This document shows, piece after piece, positions 48,557 through 59,993 of a DNA stretch of 64,000 bases; the stretch's first letter is position 1; every line of letters starts with the position of its first letter. The stretch comes from Mactromeris polynyma (taxonomy: Eukaryota > Mollusca > Bivalvia > Venerida > Mactridae), in contig JASFXZ010000056.1 in the NCBI GenBank assembly GCA_032209605.1, forward strand, positions 310,001 through 374,000, written 5' to 3'. Under the pieces are notes generated by a model, which saw only the letters and a list, made by a program, of their open reading frames with translations, ran no database searches and was not told the DNA's origin. Position numbers and translations under genes: made by a program.

Positions 48557-48733
48557 ATGCAAACTAGCCTGCGTATGTGGATGAACGCGGGACAAAAAGG
48601 TCCCACCGTCACGGAAAATGCGGATGTTGAGAGTTTACCAGGAACTCCAGAAAACGTCAAAGAACTGAAAGTGGGGCTGAAAGTCCTCAAAGAGTTTCTG
48701 AAAAAAAATCGTAGAAAATTAAATCCCAAGTGA
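48557..48733 (+). CDS. Exon-like ORF conserved in both block copies, copy 2
   Basis: It reads MQTSLRMWMNAGQKGP ... GLKVLKEFLKKNRRKLNPK in 58 codons. Its end coincides with AA|GTGAGT, a consensus splice donor, so it may be a first coding exon. It is paralogous to 10249-10425. The family is not recognised. Confidence 0.35.
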   Translation: MQTSLRMWMNAGQKGPTVTENADVESLPGTPENVKELKVGLKVLKEFLKKNRRKLNPK

Positions 48734-48849
48734 GTTACTGATTTTGAATTGCATATAATCCAAACTCTGAAGGCACATGTTCTGTACATTGAGTACAGAT
48801 GGAAAAAAGAAGCATGCATTTGTAACACCTGGCTACTAGACTTATAAGT

Positions 48850-49365
48850 ATGCATATATACTTAACACATATTTCAATTTCTCTGTCTTATGTAATTGGC
48901 GTTCCCTGCAGCTACTTATTCTCTCTCTTTTTCTTGGCCGATATTCCTATATCTCAACGAGGACTTATATTTTTACGTGACCCACTTCTTCAGTTTTCTA
49001 CAAGATGGATATTTCTATATTTCTACCAGAAACATATCGCTATATTTGTTTTAGACATACATTCCTATAGCCCTGTTAGACTAATATTTCTATAATTCTT
49101 CTCGATCCATGTTTCTTTATTCCGATCGGACACACATTTCCATTTCTCGAATAGATCCATTAATTGTTCTATTCCCATTTCTGTACGAGGCTCATACTTC
49201 CATTTCTCTACCGAACACCGGACTTTATACGAGACGTATAGTATTACATTTGTATCTCCATTTCTCCATCGAATACATAGTCAGATTCCTCTACAAGACA
49301 ACACATTCCATTCCTATATACGGCAAGTTGACCAATTTCTTTACCAGACACATCCCTCCAGTAGG
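48850..49365. repeat. 25-bp minisatellite, block copy 2
   Basis: Same 25-bp units as 10540-11045 with small differences, including an extra CATTTGTATCTC near 49247. Confidence 0.75.
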
Positions 49366-49518
49366 TAAATGATTCAGCATCAGCCTAACATGCGTTGTCC
49401 GACTATGTATATGACACTTGTTAGGCTTGGCTATCTAACCTATACACAGGAAGTGTTCCTGTTGATGAAACACTTACAAATAGTTATAATGTATATTTAG
49501 TATCACTAACACATTATA

Positions 49519-51205
49519 AGTTTCAAGTTTCACAGTTTATTACCGAAAAAAGGCCTCCGGCCCATACTCATATTAGAGGTTATATACAGATATATAAACA
49601 TTTAGATATGTGAGTTTGGTGTCAATTACATCAAACAAATCAATTTAAATATGACATGATACATGATATATTTTACAGGTTATCAACTAAATATGTATCA
49701 TTTCAGTTATATATTGCAAGACATTGCTCTCGTTCCTTTGTGGCATAAAACATGTACATAGCTAGATTACGTACTACGTTAGTGTTTTGCGAAGACATTA
49801 AACTATAAAACATTTCAATAGATGCATTGTTTTGATTTATATAGGGAATATATCTGGAACGTATATATTTTTACAAGGGACATAAAAGCAAGAAATGTAG
49901 TTCGTCTTCAACGCAACTTTCACCATATGGACAAGTACGATACTCCTGCAATAAACCAACATGTCTACCCTGTTCAATCGTAAGATTATGCGCAGAACCT
50001 CTAAAATTAGCCATACAACGTCTAAATTTGTCAATTTCAACAATTTGTACATGGTTTGCAACATCATAATGTAAGTTTAAAGTTAACATAATGAAACAAT
50101 TTACTCGACTCAAAACATCTAGTCCTCCATATTTGAATGTATTGATCCGTAAGTCTTTGTATATATTCAAGTAAACATAATTTATGGTTAAACTCACCCT
50201 TTGCCTCCCATATATAACCAAATCCATTGTGATACAAATTCAGCCTTACATCAGATACCCAGTTATTATAACCCAAATTATCATAATGAACTAACATTTC
50301 ATAACAAAGTTTGACATATCTGTGTCTTGGCATTTTCGAAAGGCGAAGCCAGTATTTTATACACCGTTTGGCTGCATATATGTGCATTGGAAACCTTCCT
50401 AAATCCCCTAGTATAGCATCATTACGTGACATAGTATGTGCATTAGTAAAACGCTTACAGGCATAAACATGGACATGTTCAATACAATAACATTTTTCAA
50501 CGCCCATAATTCTGAGTCATAAAGCAATATAGGGGCAATCTTAGCATCAACTAACTTGAAAAATGTATGATAAGGTATACAGGTAAATTGATGAAGATAA
50601 TTTAAGAGACTCATCAATGCTTGTTTAGCTTTGATAGCCATAGCATCGGCAATTTTATACAAAGACAGCCTATTTGTAAACAATATACCAACATAAGTAA
50701 AATCATTAACAACCTCGATTTTACAGGTGTCCAAAAGTCCACTTTTCTGCTCAAGATAATGTTCCACCTCGTTTAAAAACCATTATTTTTGTTTTATTTA
50801 CATTCACAACCAACTTACTTCTTCCACAAAAATCATGTAAAATATAAAGTTGTCTTTGAAGACCAGCAACGGTATCTGAAGTCATTGCAATATTGTCAGC
50901 AAACATATGAAGGAATATTTCTGTCAACTCTGGAAACAACTGAACTCCCCTAGTATTACAATCACAAATATGTGTATACAGTTCATCAATAAACATGGCA
51001 AATATTATCGGGCTCAAAGAACACCCTTGCCTTAAACCAACAGGACATGTAAATGTGTCTGTAAAGCCCTGGTTTGTCCTCACACAACCTTGTACGGAAA
51101 CATAAATAGACTGTATAGCCTTAAAAAATTTGCCCTTTATAAGTTTTCTTTGTAAAACATCATATATAATACATCGATCAACAGAGTCAAACGTTTTCCA
51201 TTACA
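49519..51205 (-). pseudogene. LINE reverse transcriptase, 5'-truncated, copy 2
   Basis: Minus-strand RT from KTFDSVDR (motif A, about 51200) through GLRQGCSLSP (motif B) and MFADNIAM (motif C, FADN instead of FADD) to DFTYVGILFTN, GDLGRFPMHIYAAKRC, WVSDVRLNLYHNGFGYIW, ANFRGSAHNLTIEQGR and ELHFLLLCPL. One frameshift separates the palm from the C-terminal part. The Asp-to-Asn change in motif C would by itself be expected to kill catalysis. The 3' end has TTGAAACTTG repeats. Confidence 0.85.
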
Positions 51206-52306
51206 GAGTTTTCAAGCAGGTTCAACGCTGTTGTAAACTGGCATTACAGGAATACATGTTGTTACCGTCTAGAACATCCGTGTATATATTAATGCACCAA
51301 ACTGAACCATTTTACATTTGCCAAGACGCAATCATAGAGCAAAATTAAGTTTGCAACAAACCACCTGACGTGACAAGGAAACACATTGATAAACGTTGTC
51401 CTGTACTCGTATAACAAACTAACTTATTTGAAAGTATTAATATAATCCATAATGTTACCAAGTTGTGTAGATATAGTGTATTTTAGCAGTTTTATAACCG
51501 CTAATGTGCATGTTCCAATAGCAAACACTCCACTGTTATATGTCCCAATTCATTTGGAAACAAAACTGACCACTAGACTGAATAGAAGCCATATTCAGTA
51601 AACATTGTTATAAATGTACATTTAAAGTTACCATATTAATTAGGCTTATAATTTCATAACAACTTTCCGTAGATATTCAGCATTTGTATTTTAATATCAG
51701 TGTTTTCTGGTCTGGTAATTTAGAGAAAAACTTGGATGCCTGGGTTTGACACACCTACACACGTTTTCACTTCTGGGTTTTGATTTAGAACCTGCGTATT
51801 GTATTCACTGTCAGTAGCAGGAAAGCCCAAATTTCATCAACGATCCACTTTATTTTGAATGTCCTTTTTAAATCTTAGAATTATTGTTTGTTTTAATCGA
51901 CCATTCGCATCAAGCGAGCCTATAAAATACTTAAATATATACTTTACAAATCATTTTGCGAGAAAAGTTATTTGACAAACGCTGACAACATGCCTAGACA
52001 ATTCGTCTCGTTGTATTGATTGTGTGTCATTGATTAAATCAATTTTACTTTATTGCTATGGTAGGATAGTCTTAACTATTTATAATGAACAAATACCATG
52101 TAAAATTGTCGATAACTATATAAAATATTCCTTTTTTAAACAAAGAAACATTTTATTGTAGAAAACAGCCCATAAAACGGGAACGTTATTCAATGTTTTG
52201 AGCGTTACAACAGCAATAAAATGTGTTGCCGACAGCAAGCACTGATAAGTCAACTCATTCAAATTATTAAACTATGGTTGAAATTCAAACGTGTATAATT
52301 ATGTTA

Positions 52307-53115
52307 CAGTGGAACCTCCCTAAACCGGACTCCTTCTGGACCGGTTGAAAATTCCGGTTTGCAGAGGTTTCCTGTTTGTAGAGGGTTTTGTCATTTTGAT
52401 GCTATTTCATACTCTTACCTAGGTTCAGGTCATTATTGCAATGAATAACTGTACATCTTGGAATTTTACATGGTATAACCACATGATATTTCTTTATTTT
52501 AGCAGCAAATGAACACAGTTTTAACAAACATGACTGCCTGTATTTTAAAAATGTACAAGCAATCTTAAAGAAATTCATATCTTTTGCTTTGTGATGCACA
52601 TGAAATAAAATGTTTTTTTATGAAAAGAAAGACTTGTAAAAGTGATAATTTTTGACAATATTGTATGTTTATGTTTTCACTCGAGATCGTATGTTGGAAA
52701 CAAGCTATTTCAAACTCAATATTTCTATCTATGATCTTTCATAACTATCCATTTAGGACTATAAAGTTATATATGCAGTAATTGCCATCGGCATTAATTT
52801 GACCCGACGTCCGTAACAAAATGTGATTTTCACATCTTTGTAGTAAATACGAACACCGCATTCGACGTAAGTCAACATGTCAAACTGTTAAAAATACAGT
52901 GCCAACATAATGCAAGTTTATTCATGATGACACGCGTAGCCGCAAGTCCTTTCGGTTTTCGGAGGTGACATGTTATAGAATTAAGTTTAATTTCCGTCCG
53001 ATTTCCGGTTTTCAGAGTGTTTTCTATACAATAAAAATAGAAGAAGAAAATTCGGGACCGCAAAATTCTGGAGTATTCCGGTTTTTGAAGTGTCCGTTTT
53101 CGGGAGGTTCCACCG
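52307..53115. mobile_element. TIR element (GGAACCTCCC termini), copy 2
   Basis: TA|CAGTGGAACCTCCCTAAACC at the left and CGGGAGGTTCCACCG|TA at the right. Internal CCGGTTTT blocks repeat at about 52960-53060, a segment missing from copy 1. Confidence 0.75.
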
Positions 53116-54349
53116 TATTGTGAAATTTAATTTCTACTCTGTGTTGACAATGTATGTGAAATGCGTGAAATTATATGTATTGCATGGACAAGGTATTACT
53201 TAAAATATACAATAATATGTATTTATAAAAGCTCACGTATTGTCTACAATTGTCAATTACCATGATGGTGAAGTTAAGTAGCAAAACAGAGAGAATACGT
53301 AACCACAGGGAACGCCATATACACAAGACAATACCTCCCCTTTAAAGTATCACTTGAGGATAGCTACTATGCATTTTTTTCATTGCTTAGAAAAGTGTAT
53401 CTGCTGGATATTTGTCCATGTCACATTTTCTCCATTTGTAACTGTAACACGAAATATTGTGGTTTGAAATTTATACACCATGTGTAGTAAATACGATCGA
53501 TAGTTTAAATCATATACTCCAATAAGCCTCGCGGCCAATGAGGACCATACATTTATAAATACAGTACAAACTCGATAATGAGACCACCAATGGGTCCGCC
53601 ATAAAGTAGTTTTAATATCGAGTTGGTCTCATCATTGTGTTTGGTCATATTGTGCGTATCAGTACGAGTATTGTTATGTTTTTTGAAAGATATTTGTGCT
53701 ATTTTAAACACTTCTGTGTCCCATAAATGTGTGGGATTATAAATAAAAGTTTAATAATGAAACGAAACAAGTTAATAACACAATATGATTTTATTTGGGT
53801 AAATACACTATAAACAACGAAATGAAGGTACCTAGCTCCATTGTTTGGTCAAAATGGAGATAGGACCTTTTTTACTTAAAATCAACCTCTGCCACATGGT
53901 TAACCCCCCTCCAAGAGCGTATTCTTCGTTTTAGAGGCAGAAATTGTACTTTTAAATTATAACAAAGGTCCAAAATCCACCTCTGTATTTATGTCCTCTG
54001 TTCCATTAACATCACACATGGCGCTTTGTAGTCAATCCATTTACCACAATCCTGTTTTGATCAGTTTTGTGAGCATTGAGGTAAGTAATTATGACGTATT
54101 TCCTGTTTTGTATTAAACAAATATGTTGCTATGGCTATGTAAAGTGATGTTCTCGAACAGGAAACATTGAGGAGTAAAAATGCAAAATATATTATAGATT
54201 TCTGTATGGAGATGTGTATAGGTCTTTTACTACACTGACATAATTCGTACCTCTTTTCAACAATAATTGTTAAACGATGCAGTTTACCTCGTTGTTTAAT
54301 TAATATTGATTTAAAAGTTAGGTTGTCCAGAGAGTCCATATAAAAATGA

Positions 54350-55010
54350 TAAAATCAACACATTGTTTAGGCATTGTGCAAACGTAAAAATAGCCATGTA
54401 AATCCCAATAAGCCTTATCAACGCATTGACCATTATTTTTTGGTGAGGGGTCACACATATTTGCCGAACGACAGAGATTTTGCTCTTAAAATAATCGAAG
54501 ACAGCCGTACAGAGCAACCATTCAAAGTTGTCCAAGTTTGTGGACAAGACATTACACATTATAAAGGTATTGGAGGCAAAGCCTTGAAACAGAACCTAAC
54601 ATCAAACCAGAGTGAAAAAGTTAAAATAAGATATGTGGTGGTTCTTATATGTTGCTGAGCCGCGGCCGTGGTCCAGTGGTTAGTGCGCTGTACTTGTAAC
54701 CCGGCGATCCGGGTTCGATTCCCGGTCGCGGCAGGTCATACCCTTCCATGAAAATTTGATAAAAATGTCGATTTTCCTCCACATGTGGAGAAGTTGCCGG
54801 CTCCTTGTGGAAGGGTAAGTTAGTACTGGTAAGAATTCAGTCCAGGAAAATCTGGTTAGGTGAACCGGCCGCCGTATATAACTGAAATATCGTTGAGAAA
54901 CGGCGTTAAACCCGATGAAACAAACATCATATGTTGCTAGTGAGGAAGTTGATCCGATTTCTGGCGGAGAAAACTTAATTGAGCATTATGATGAGATATG
55001 GTGTAGGTAC
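54350..55010 (+). pseudogene. Broken coding relic (GHTYLPNDRDF family) split by a SINE
   Basis: The plus strand reads RIDHYFLVRGHTYLPNDRDF, EDSRTEQPFKVVQVCGQDI and SEKVKIRYV. After removing the SINE and changing frame it continues WWFLYVASEEVDPISGGENL. The H(S/T)YLPNDRDFG signature recalls a large uncharacterised animal protein family (DUF7869-like, transposon-associated), but that match is from memory. The frame carries at least one shift and an apparent internal deletion. Confidence 0.45.
54657..54928 (+). mobile_element. tRNA-derived SINE with target-site duplications
   Basis: The head (about 54660-54734) folds partly as a tRNA: acceptor GCCGCGG with TCGCGGC, T arm CCGGG-TTCGATT-CCCGG, A box TGGTCCAGTGG and an anticodon-loop-like CTTGTAA, but the anticodon stem is poor. 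The body runs to GAGAAACGGCGTTAAACCC, a tail shared by many invertebrate tRNA SINEs. The flanks carry the 10-bp duplication ATATGTTGCT at 54647-54656 and 54929-54938. It is a retroposed element, not a tRNA gene. Confidence 0.9.
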
Positions 55011-55679
55011 ACACATAATGCTCTCGAAAGTTGGGAAACAATAAACGTACAGTTGTTTCCGCCCTTTGTTGAAAGTTGAATTCAGTTTTAGCACTTCCAG
55101 TTTTTTTGCACACTTTTGTGTTTTAATGTAATACTGTGTTACAATACTTTCATATCTAGTCATTCTCTACAATGTATTAAGTTATGTGGTCTCAACCCTC
55201 CTAGCGATATATATTGATTCGGAATGTTGACGGTTTACATCGATATTATCTCTTTTTCTAGTTTGATTTCCTTACAAATTGGTGTGGTCTGTCAATGTTA
55301 TACTGTGTGACAATATTGTATCAGCTAGTCATGTTGTGTTGTCTCAACCATCCTAGCGATATACATGTATGTTGATTTGTAGAGTTGAAAATTAAATTTC
55401 TAGTTTCATTTGTTCACAAGTTTGTGTTTCTGTCTATAAAGGCTATTAGTTCATGTTTTCATTGTTTCTTTCTGCTACCAGCTAATGTGGTTGGTTGTAA
55501 AAAATGATACACAATAGTCAAGATGATAAAGTGAATCCGGAAAATGTAGACATTTGAAAGTAATATGCATGTTTACTACTATAATAATAATTTCATACAT
55601 TAATAATGTCACTTAAGATACTAAACAAGATACTAAACAAGAATATGTGTGTATAGGTCAACGAAAGTATGTTCATTTC

Positions 55680-55830
55680 GAACACGTGTGTTTTAAGCCA
55701 TGCGCGAGGTGCGATCTCTGAGACAGAGTTTTTTCTTTCACTCTTACTAATACCAGGTAAGAACTGTTTGAATACCCAAGAACACATCTTAGCTCAAATG
55801 ACACCCAACATAACTTGAAATGCTGTTGAA
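55680..55830. repeat. R2-related repeat fragment
   Basis: GTGTGTTTTAAGCCATGCGC...ACCCAAGAACACATC and CATAACTTGAAATGCTGTTG match 20825-20965 and 23560-23615. Confidence 0.6.
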
Positions 55831-55914
55831 AAAATATCTCCTTTGCTGTATTGTTGATTCCCAGTGTTGGCAATTGATTAAAATATTTTAAATATGGCCA
55901 GATCACGAGTATTG

Positions 55915-56345
55915 CTTGAGCTCACCAGGACCATTCCTTGCACCCATATTCCAATAATTGTTTACCCTTGCACCCCCAAATGTGTTGTAGAATATTGTTA
56001 CCCTTAGGTATGTGTGGGGAGGCATTGTGTTATGTATGTTGCGTTCCCTGTTGGTATAAACACGAAGGGTGTCATCGTCAAAAACTACATGATTGGTTTA
56101 TGAACTAAAGTTTTGTTGCCATTTACATTAAAAGAGAAGGAATTAGTTGCTGCAGGTAACACCACATACATAAGACAGTGCCTCCCAACACAGACCTCCG
56201 GGGGGGAAAAACCCATTAAACATAGAGCACTTGAGGAGGTTAAAGGGTACATAGTTAAGGAACAGAGGCGCAAGGAATGGCCTGGCAGACCATAAGGAAT
56301 AAATAGGATAATCAAAGTAAACAGTGAATGAGGGGGGCTTCTCCG
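55915..56345. repeat. Inverted pair of R1 copies
   Basis: The reverse-orientation copy at 55920-56065 (GGGGAGGCATTGTGTTATGT...GCGTTCCCTG) is followed about 70 bp later by a forward copy at 56130-56345 (GTTGCTGCAGGTAACACCAC...CAGTGCCTCC...GGAATAAATAGG). No coding content is seen. Confidence 0.7.
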
Positions 56346-56399
56346 CAACTGTATATGTTTGAATAATCCTGAACATACATGTATTTGTAAATATGCTGT

Positions 56400-56960
56400 C
56401 CTCATGGGCCGCGTGGCTTATTGGAATATGAAATCATATCATTTCTATCATATTTACAACACATGGTGCATAAATTTCAAATCACAATATTTCGTGTAAC
56501 AGTTACAAATGGAGAAATTAATGACAACAAATCAATACAAGGATACGAAATGTCTAGGCATGTGGTTAGCGATTATGTCAAATAACGTTCTCGCAAAAAT
56601 GATTTGTAAAGTATATATTAACGTATTTTAAAGGTCCGCTTGATGCGAATGGTCGATTAAAACAAACAAGATTTCTTAGGTTTAAGAAAGGCATTAAAAA
56701 TAAAGTGGATCGTTGATGAAATTTGGACTTTCCTGCTACTGACAGTGAATACAATACGCAGGTTCTAAATCAAAGCCCAGAATTGTTTTTTTTTGTAGTT
56801 GTCTCAAACCCAGGCATCCAAGTTTTTTTTCTAAATAAGACCAGAAAACACTGATATTAAAATACAAATGAGGAATATCTACGGAAAGTTGTTATGAAAT
56901 TATAAGCCTAATTGATATGTTAACTTTAAATGTACATATATAACAATGTTTTTAGAAAAA
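56400..56960. repeat. Third, partial inverted copy of the ~8 kb block
   Basis: The reverse complement matches 15500-15390 and then jumps to 14060-13600 (counterparts 53540-53440 and 52030-51590). About 1.3 kb, including the TIR element, is absent between the two parts. Confidence 0.75.
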
Positions 56961-56999
56961 AGGACATTACGAAGAAAATATGAACTTTATTTTTCTATT

Positions 57000-57420
57000 A
57001 TTTATGTAATATGGGACCAATCTTGATCGATATGGATAACCCTATTTTGCCAAAATCTCAGGAGGGGTCTGGACCCCCAGTCCTCCAACTGGATCCAAGT
57101 ACAGTAAAACTTCAATAATAAAACCACTATAGTTACCCTTGAAAAATTGTCCTTCTTATTGTGAGGTGGTCTTAATATTGAGGTTGAATAATTAAAATTA
57201 AAAATTGAGAGCAACGCAGTGAAAATGGACTTGAAAATAGTAGTATTATTATTGAAGTGGTCTTATTAGTGAGGTGGTCTTTAAGTGAGGTTTTCTGTAT
57301 GTGTAAGTTGCATTAATACCGGTAGATATATCGTAATCACTCCCCAGGTTGATAACAACGTGCGTGAATACAAGTATATGCTGACTGTACATGTGATTTT
57401 CATTTAATACATGCATTAAG
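57000..57420 (-). pseudogene. Duplicated, orphan C1q exon A with adjacent TIR element
   Basis: About 57407-57312 on the minus strand reads HMYSQHILVFTHVVINLGSDY and then DISTG up to a donor, paralogous to exon A at 59481-59356 (HMYSQHIPVFAHVVINMG). The adjacent TIR element and its outer flank (CTGGATCCAAG) are duplicated as well. The 5' part of the exon is missing and no matching C-terminal exon lies downstream, so it is a partial duplication 3' of the C1q gene. Confidence 0.75.
57102..57297. mobile_element. CAGTAAAAC TIR element, unexpanded copy
   Basis: TA|CAGTAAAACTTCAATAATAA at one end and GTGAGGTTTT.CTG|TA at the other. The 196-bp element contains only one or two versions of the ATTATTGAAGTGGTCTT motif that is amplified in its paralogue at 58513-59333. 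Confidence 0.8.
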
Positions 57421-57644
57421 CACTAATGATTCCAATTTAACATCTCTTCAACAACTCAAACAACTTGTCCGTTTGTACCAATGTATTATCATTTCAACCT
57501 CACTAGAAGCAGCAACCTCTAAACAACAGACGAATTGTTTGGCTACCAAAGGTCGTTGCTCTGAAGAGGTTATTTTGCATTTTCTTTGAACACATGATTC
57601 ACACCCGCTCCAAATGGAAAACAAGAATTTTTAATTTTTAATTA

Positions 57645-57815
57645 CAGTCGGACCTCGTTTATTCGACAACCTTTTATCCGAATGCTCGGTATAATCCGAA
57701 ATAAAAAATCAGGTCCTGATATATCTTCGTCGAATTTAAATTAACTATTCGAAACCATGTATTATTCGAAATAATTATTCGGACCCGATGGATTCGAATA
57801 AACGAGGTCCGACTG
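57645..57815. mobile_element. 171-bp MITE with 24-bp TIRs (CAGTCGGACCTCG family), copy 1
   Basis: TA|CAGTCGGACCTCGTTTATTC and its exact inverse GAATAAACGAGGTCCGACTG|TA bound 171 bp without an ORF. It is a pogo/Tigger-like MITE with TA duplication. It sits 55 bp past the C1q stop codon, just beyond a possible ATTAAA poly-A signal at 57823-57828. Confidence 0.95.
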
Positions 57816-57870
57816 TATATCGTTTAATGACAAAATTAATACACTCTTCATAGGCAATCGTTGTGTTCTT

Positions 57871-58139
57871 TTAATCTGGCGACACCAATGCCCCGCTAAA
57901 CGCTGACGTGGCATTATGATCTACGTACTGCCAACCTCCACACGAAAGATCTATGACGTCACCGACGTCTAAATGTACGTAAGTAGATGCTGTTGCCGAC
58001 TTGTAATCACCGACGGCCGTCGTAAGAGCGTACACAAGAATGTTGTTATTTCGTCGAATGAAACATTGAGTTGTAGATTGGGTTGTTACGAAAGTCACAA
58101 CGAACTGATATACTCCACCCACTGATGCAGTGAATGTCC
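57871..58139 (-). CDS. C1q domain, C-terminal exon (exon B) of the TSP1-C1q gene
   Basis: It encodes TFTASVGGVYQFVVTFVT, CFIRRNNNILVYAL, TYVHLDVGDVIDLSC and HNATSAFSGALVSPD with a stop at 57871. The GVYQF box, the hydrophobic VGDVI turn and the terminal FSG strand are C1q hallmarks. Joined to exon A, the PROSITE-type pattern F-x5-[ND]-x4-Y-x6-F-x5-G-x-Y-x-F is met except for its final aromatic. Acceptor CTATTTCAG at 58141-58140. C1q domains form trimers in secreted recognition proteins of innate immunity. The upstream ORF extension past 58139 is intron. Confidence 0.9.
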
Positions 58140-58512
58140 CTGAAATAGACAATCGTTTGGAATTAAAAAAAAAGTTCGAAACCAGGGTTCTTAAGAAATT
58201 CTTTGCTAAGAGTTTCAGTAAACAGTTCTTACTGAAACTCTTAGCAATATATGATGTCACTATTTACAAGCAGGAAACAATATTTACTCCAAATGGTCAC
58301 TTCATATTGCCATATGCGATCAATAGTGCTTACTGTGATCTTAGTCAGTCTTTGGAGACCCTAGATATTTGCAATGTAATGCGTTTTCTTGTAATGTAAT
58401 ACGCTTATTGTGGACACAAACAATGAGGCCCTTGAATATAGGACCCCTCTTCATCTAGGATTTGATATGGTCAACCGTAATCTGCCCCAGGTCCTCCATC
58501 TGGATCCAAGTA

Positions 58513-59333
58513 CAGTAAAACCTCAATAATAAGACCACCATTGGTACCCTTGAAAACTGGTCTTCTTATTGAGGTGGACTAGAAAACAGTGGTCTAATTA
58601 TTGAAGTGGTCTTCTTATTGAGGTGGACTAGAAAACAGTGGTCTAATTATTGAAGTGGTCTTCTTATTGAGGTGGACTAGAAAATAGTGGTCTAATTATT
58701 GAAGTGGTCTTCTTATTGAGGTGGACTAGAAAACAGTGGTCTAATTATTGAAGTGGTATTCTTATTGAGGTGGACTAGAAAATAGTGGTCTAATTATTGA
58801 AGTGGTATTCTTATTGAGGTGGACTAGAAAACAGTGGTCTAATTATTGAAGTGGTCTTCTTATTGAGGTGGACTAGAAAATAGTGGTCTAATTATTGAAG
58901 TGGTATTCTTATTGAGGTGGACTAGAAAACAGTGGTCTAATTATTGAAGTGGTCTTCTTATTGAGGTGGACTAGAAAACAGTGGTCTAATTATTGAAGTG
59001 GTCTTCTTATTGAGGTGGACTAGAAAACAGTGGTCTAATTATTGAAGTGGTCTTCTTATTGAGGTGGACTAGAAAACAGTGGTCTAATTATTGAAGTGGT
59101 CTTCTTATTGAGGTGGACTAGAAAACAGTGGTCTAATTATTGAAGTGGTCTTCTTATTGAGGTGGACTAGAAAACAGTGGTCTAATTATTGAAGTGGTCT
59201 TCTTATTGAGGTGGACTAGAAAACAGTGGTCTAATTATTGAAGTGGTCTTCTTATTGAGGTGGTCTAGAAAATAGTGGTCTAATTATTGAAGTGGTATTA
59301 TTATTGAGGTGGTCTTTAAGTGAGGTTTTACTG
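58513..59333. mobile_element. CAGTAAAAC TIR element carrying an internal 49-bp minisatellite
   Basis: TA|CAGTAAAACCTCAATAATAA and GTGAGGTTTTACTG|TA are inverted termini. Between them a 49-bp unit (GAGGTGGACTAGAAAACAG, TGGTCTAATTATTGAAG, TGGTCTTCTTATT) is repeated 15 times (58571-59290) with only C/T and C/A unit variants. It lies in the intron between C1q exons A and B, 22 bp from the exon A edge. Confidence 0.95.
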
Positions 59334-59355
59334 TATGTGTAAGTTGCACAAATAC

Positions 59356-59481
59356 CGGTAGATATGTTGTAATCACTCCCCATGTTGATAACAACATGCG
59401 CAAACACAGGAATATGCTGACTGTACATGTGACCTGTAGGTGTATTCACAGAAAAATAAACTTTCTTCGTCGACGATGTTT
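59356..59481 (-). CDS. C1q domain, N-terminal exon (exon A)
   Basis: A 126-bp exon reading ETSSTKKVYFSVNTPTGHMY and then SQHIPVFAHVVINMGSDYN, ISTG. Acceptor TTTGCAG at 59482 and donor G|GTATTT at 59355. It accepts phase 1 from the TSP1 exon at 60161-59994 and hands phase 1 to exon B, giving ...DYNISTGTFTASV, a normal C1q strand order. Confidence 0.85.
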
Positions 59482-59993
59482 CTGCAAATAGAAATATAAA
59501 TTGACTGACTTTCGAAAGGCATAGTCGCTGATTTGTTGTGTTAAATCTCTGTTTTCCCGTTTAGCCACCTATATAAGCCTTATTTCTCCGAAGTATTACT
59601 TAAGCCATGTTAATATCCATTATATAGACTCACACAATTAAAAATATTATACATTGGTCAATGGCAATACATGTAATATCATTTCACATGCACAATAGTA
59701 TGGTTAATGAACATAATATAAATCAAAATAATATTTATAGTACTCATTACATTTTCATTGAAACAATGTGAAGAATAATCGAATATAGAGGAGAAAATTC
59801 ACTTCAAATGTATTACTTATTCATAATACAACTTCATGAATAAACAATGACAAATTTTTAACAACAGTCTTAGCTTCATAGTTCAACAAATTAATTTTGG
59901 TATATTGTATTTTTTTCTGTAATACTGTTTTATATATTATTGGTGGTATGCCGAGATCGCACCAATGAGCACCTAGTTCTCGATGGCACTTAC

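Larger units (their letters stand above)
45984..53822. repeat. ~8 kb repeat block, copy 2
   Basis: Direct repeat of 7753-15784. It keeps the uninterrupted LINE C-terminal frame and the GLRQGCSLSP box that copy 1 has lost, and the better splice donor after the 58-codon ORF. It has about 120 bp extra inside the TIR element (about 52935-53055) and lacks the 365-bp insertion. Homology starts and stops abruptly at both ends. Confidence 0.9.

Noticed and set aside
54660..54734. Functional tRNA-Thr(TGT) gene
   Set aside because: Acceptor and T arms look good, but the anticodon stem does not pair and the sequence continues into a SINE body flanked by target duplications.
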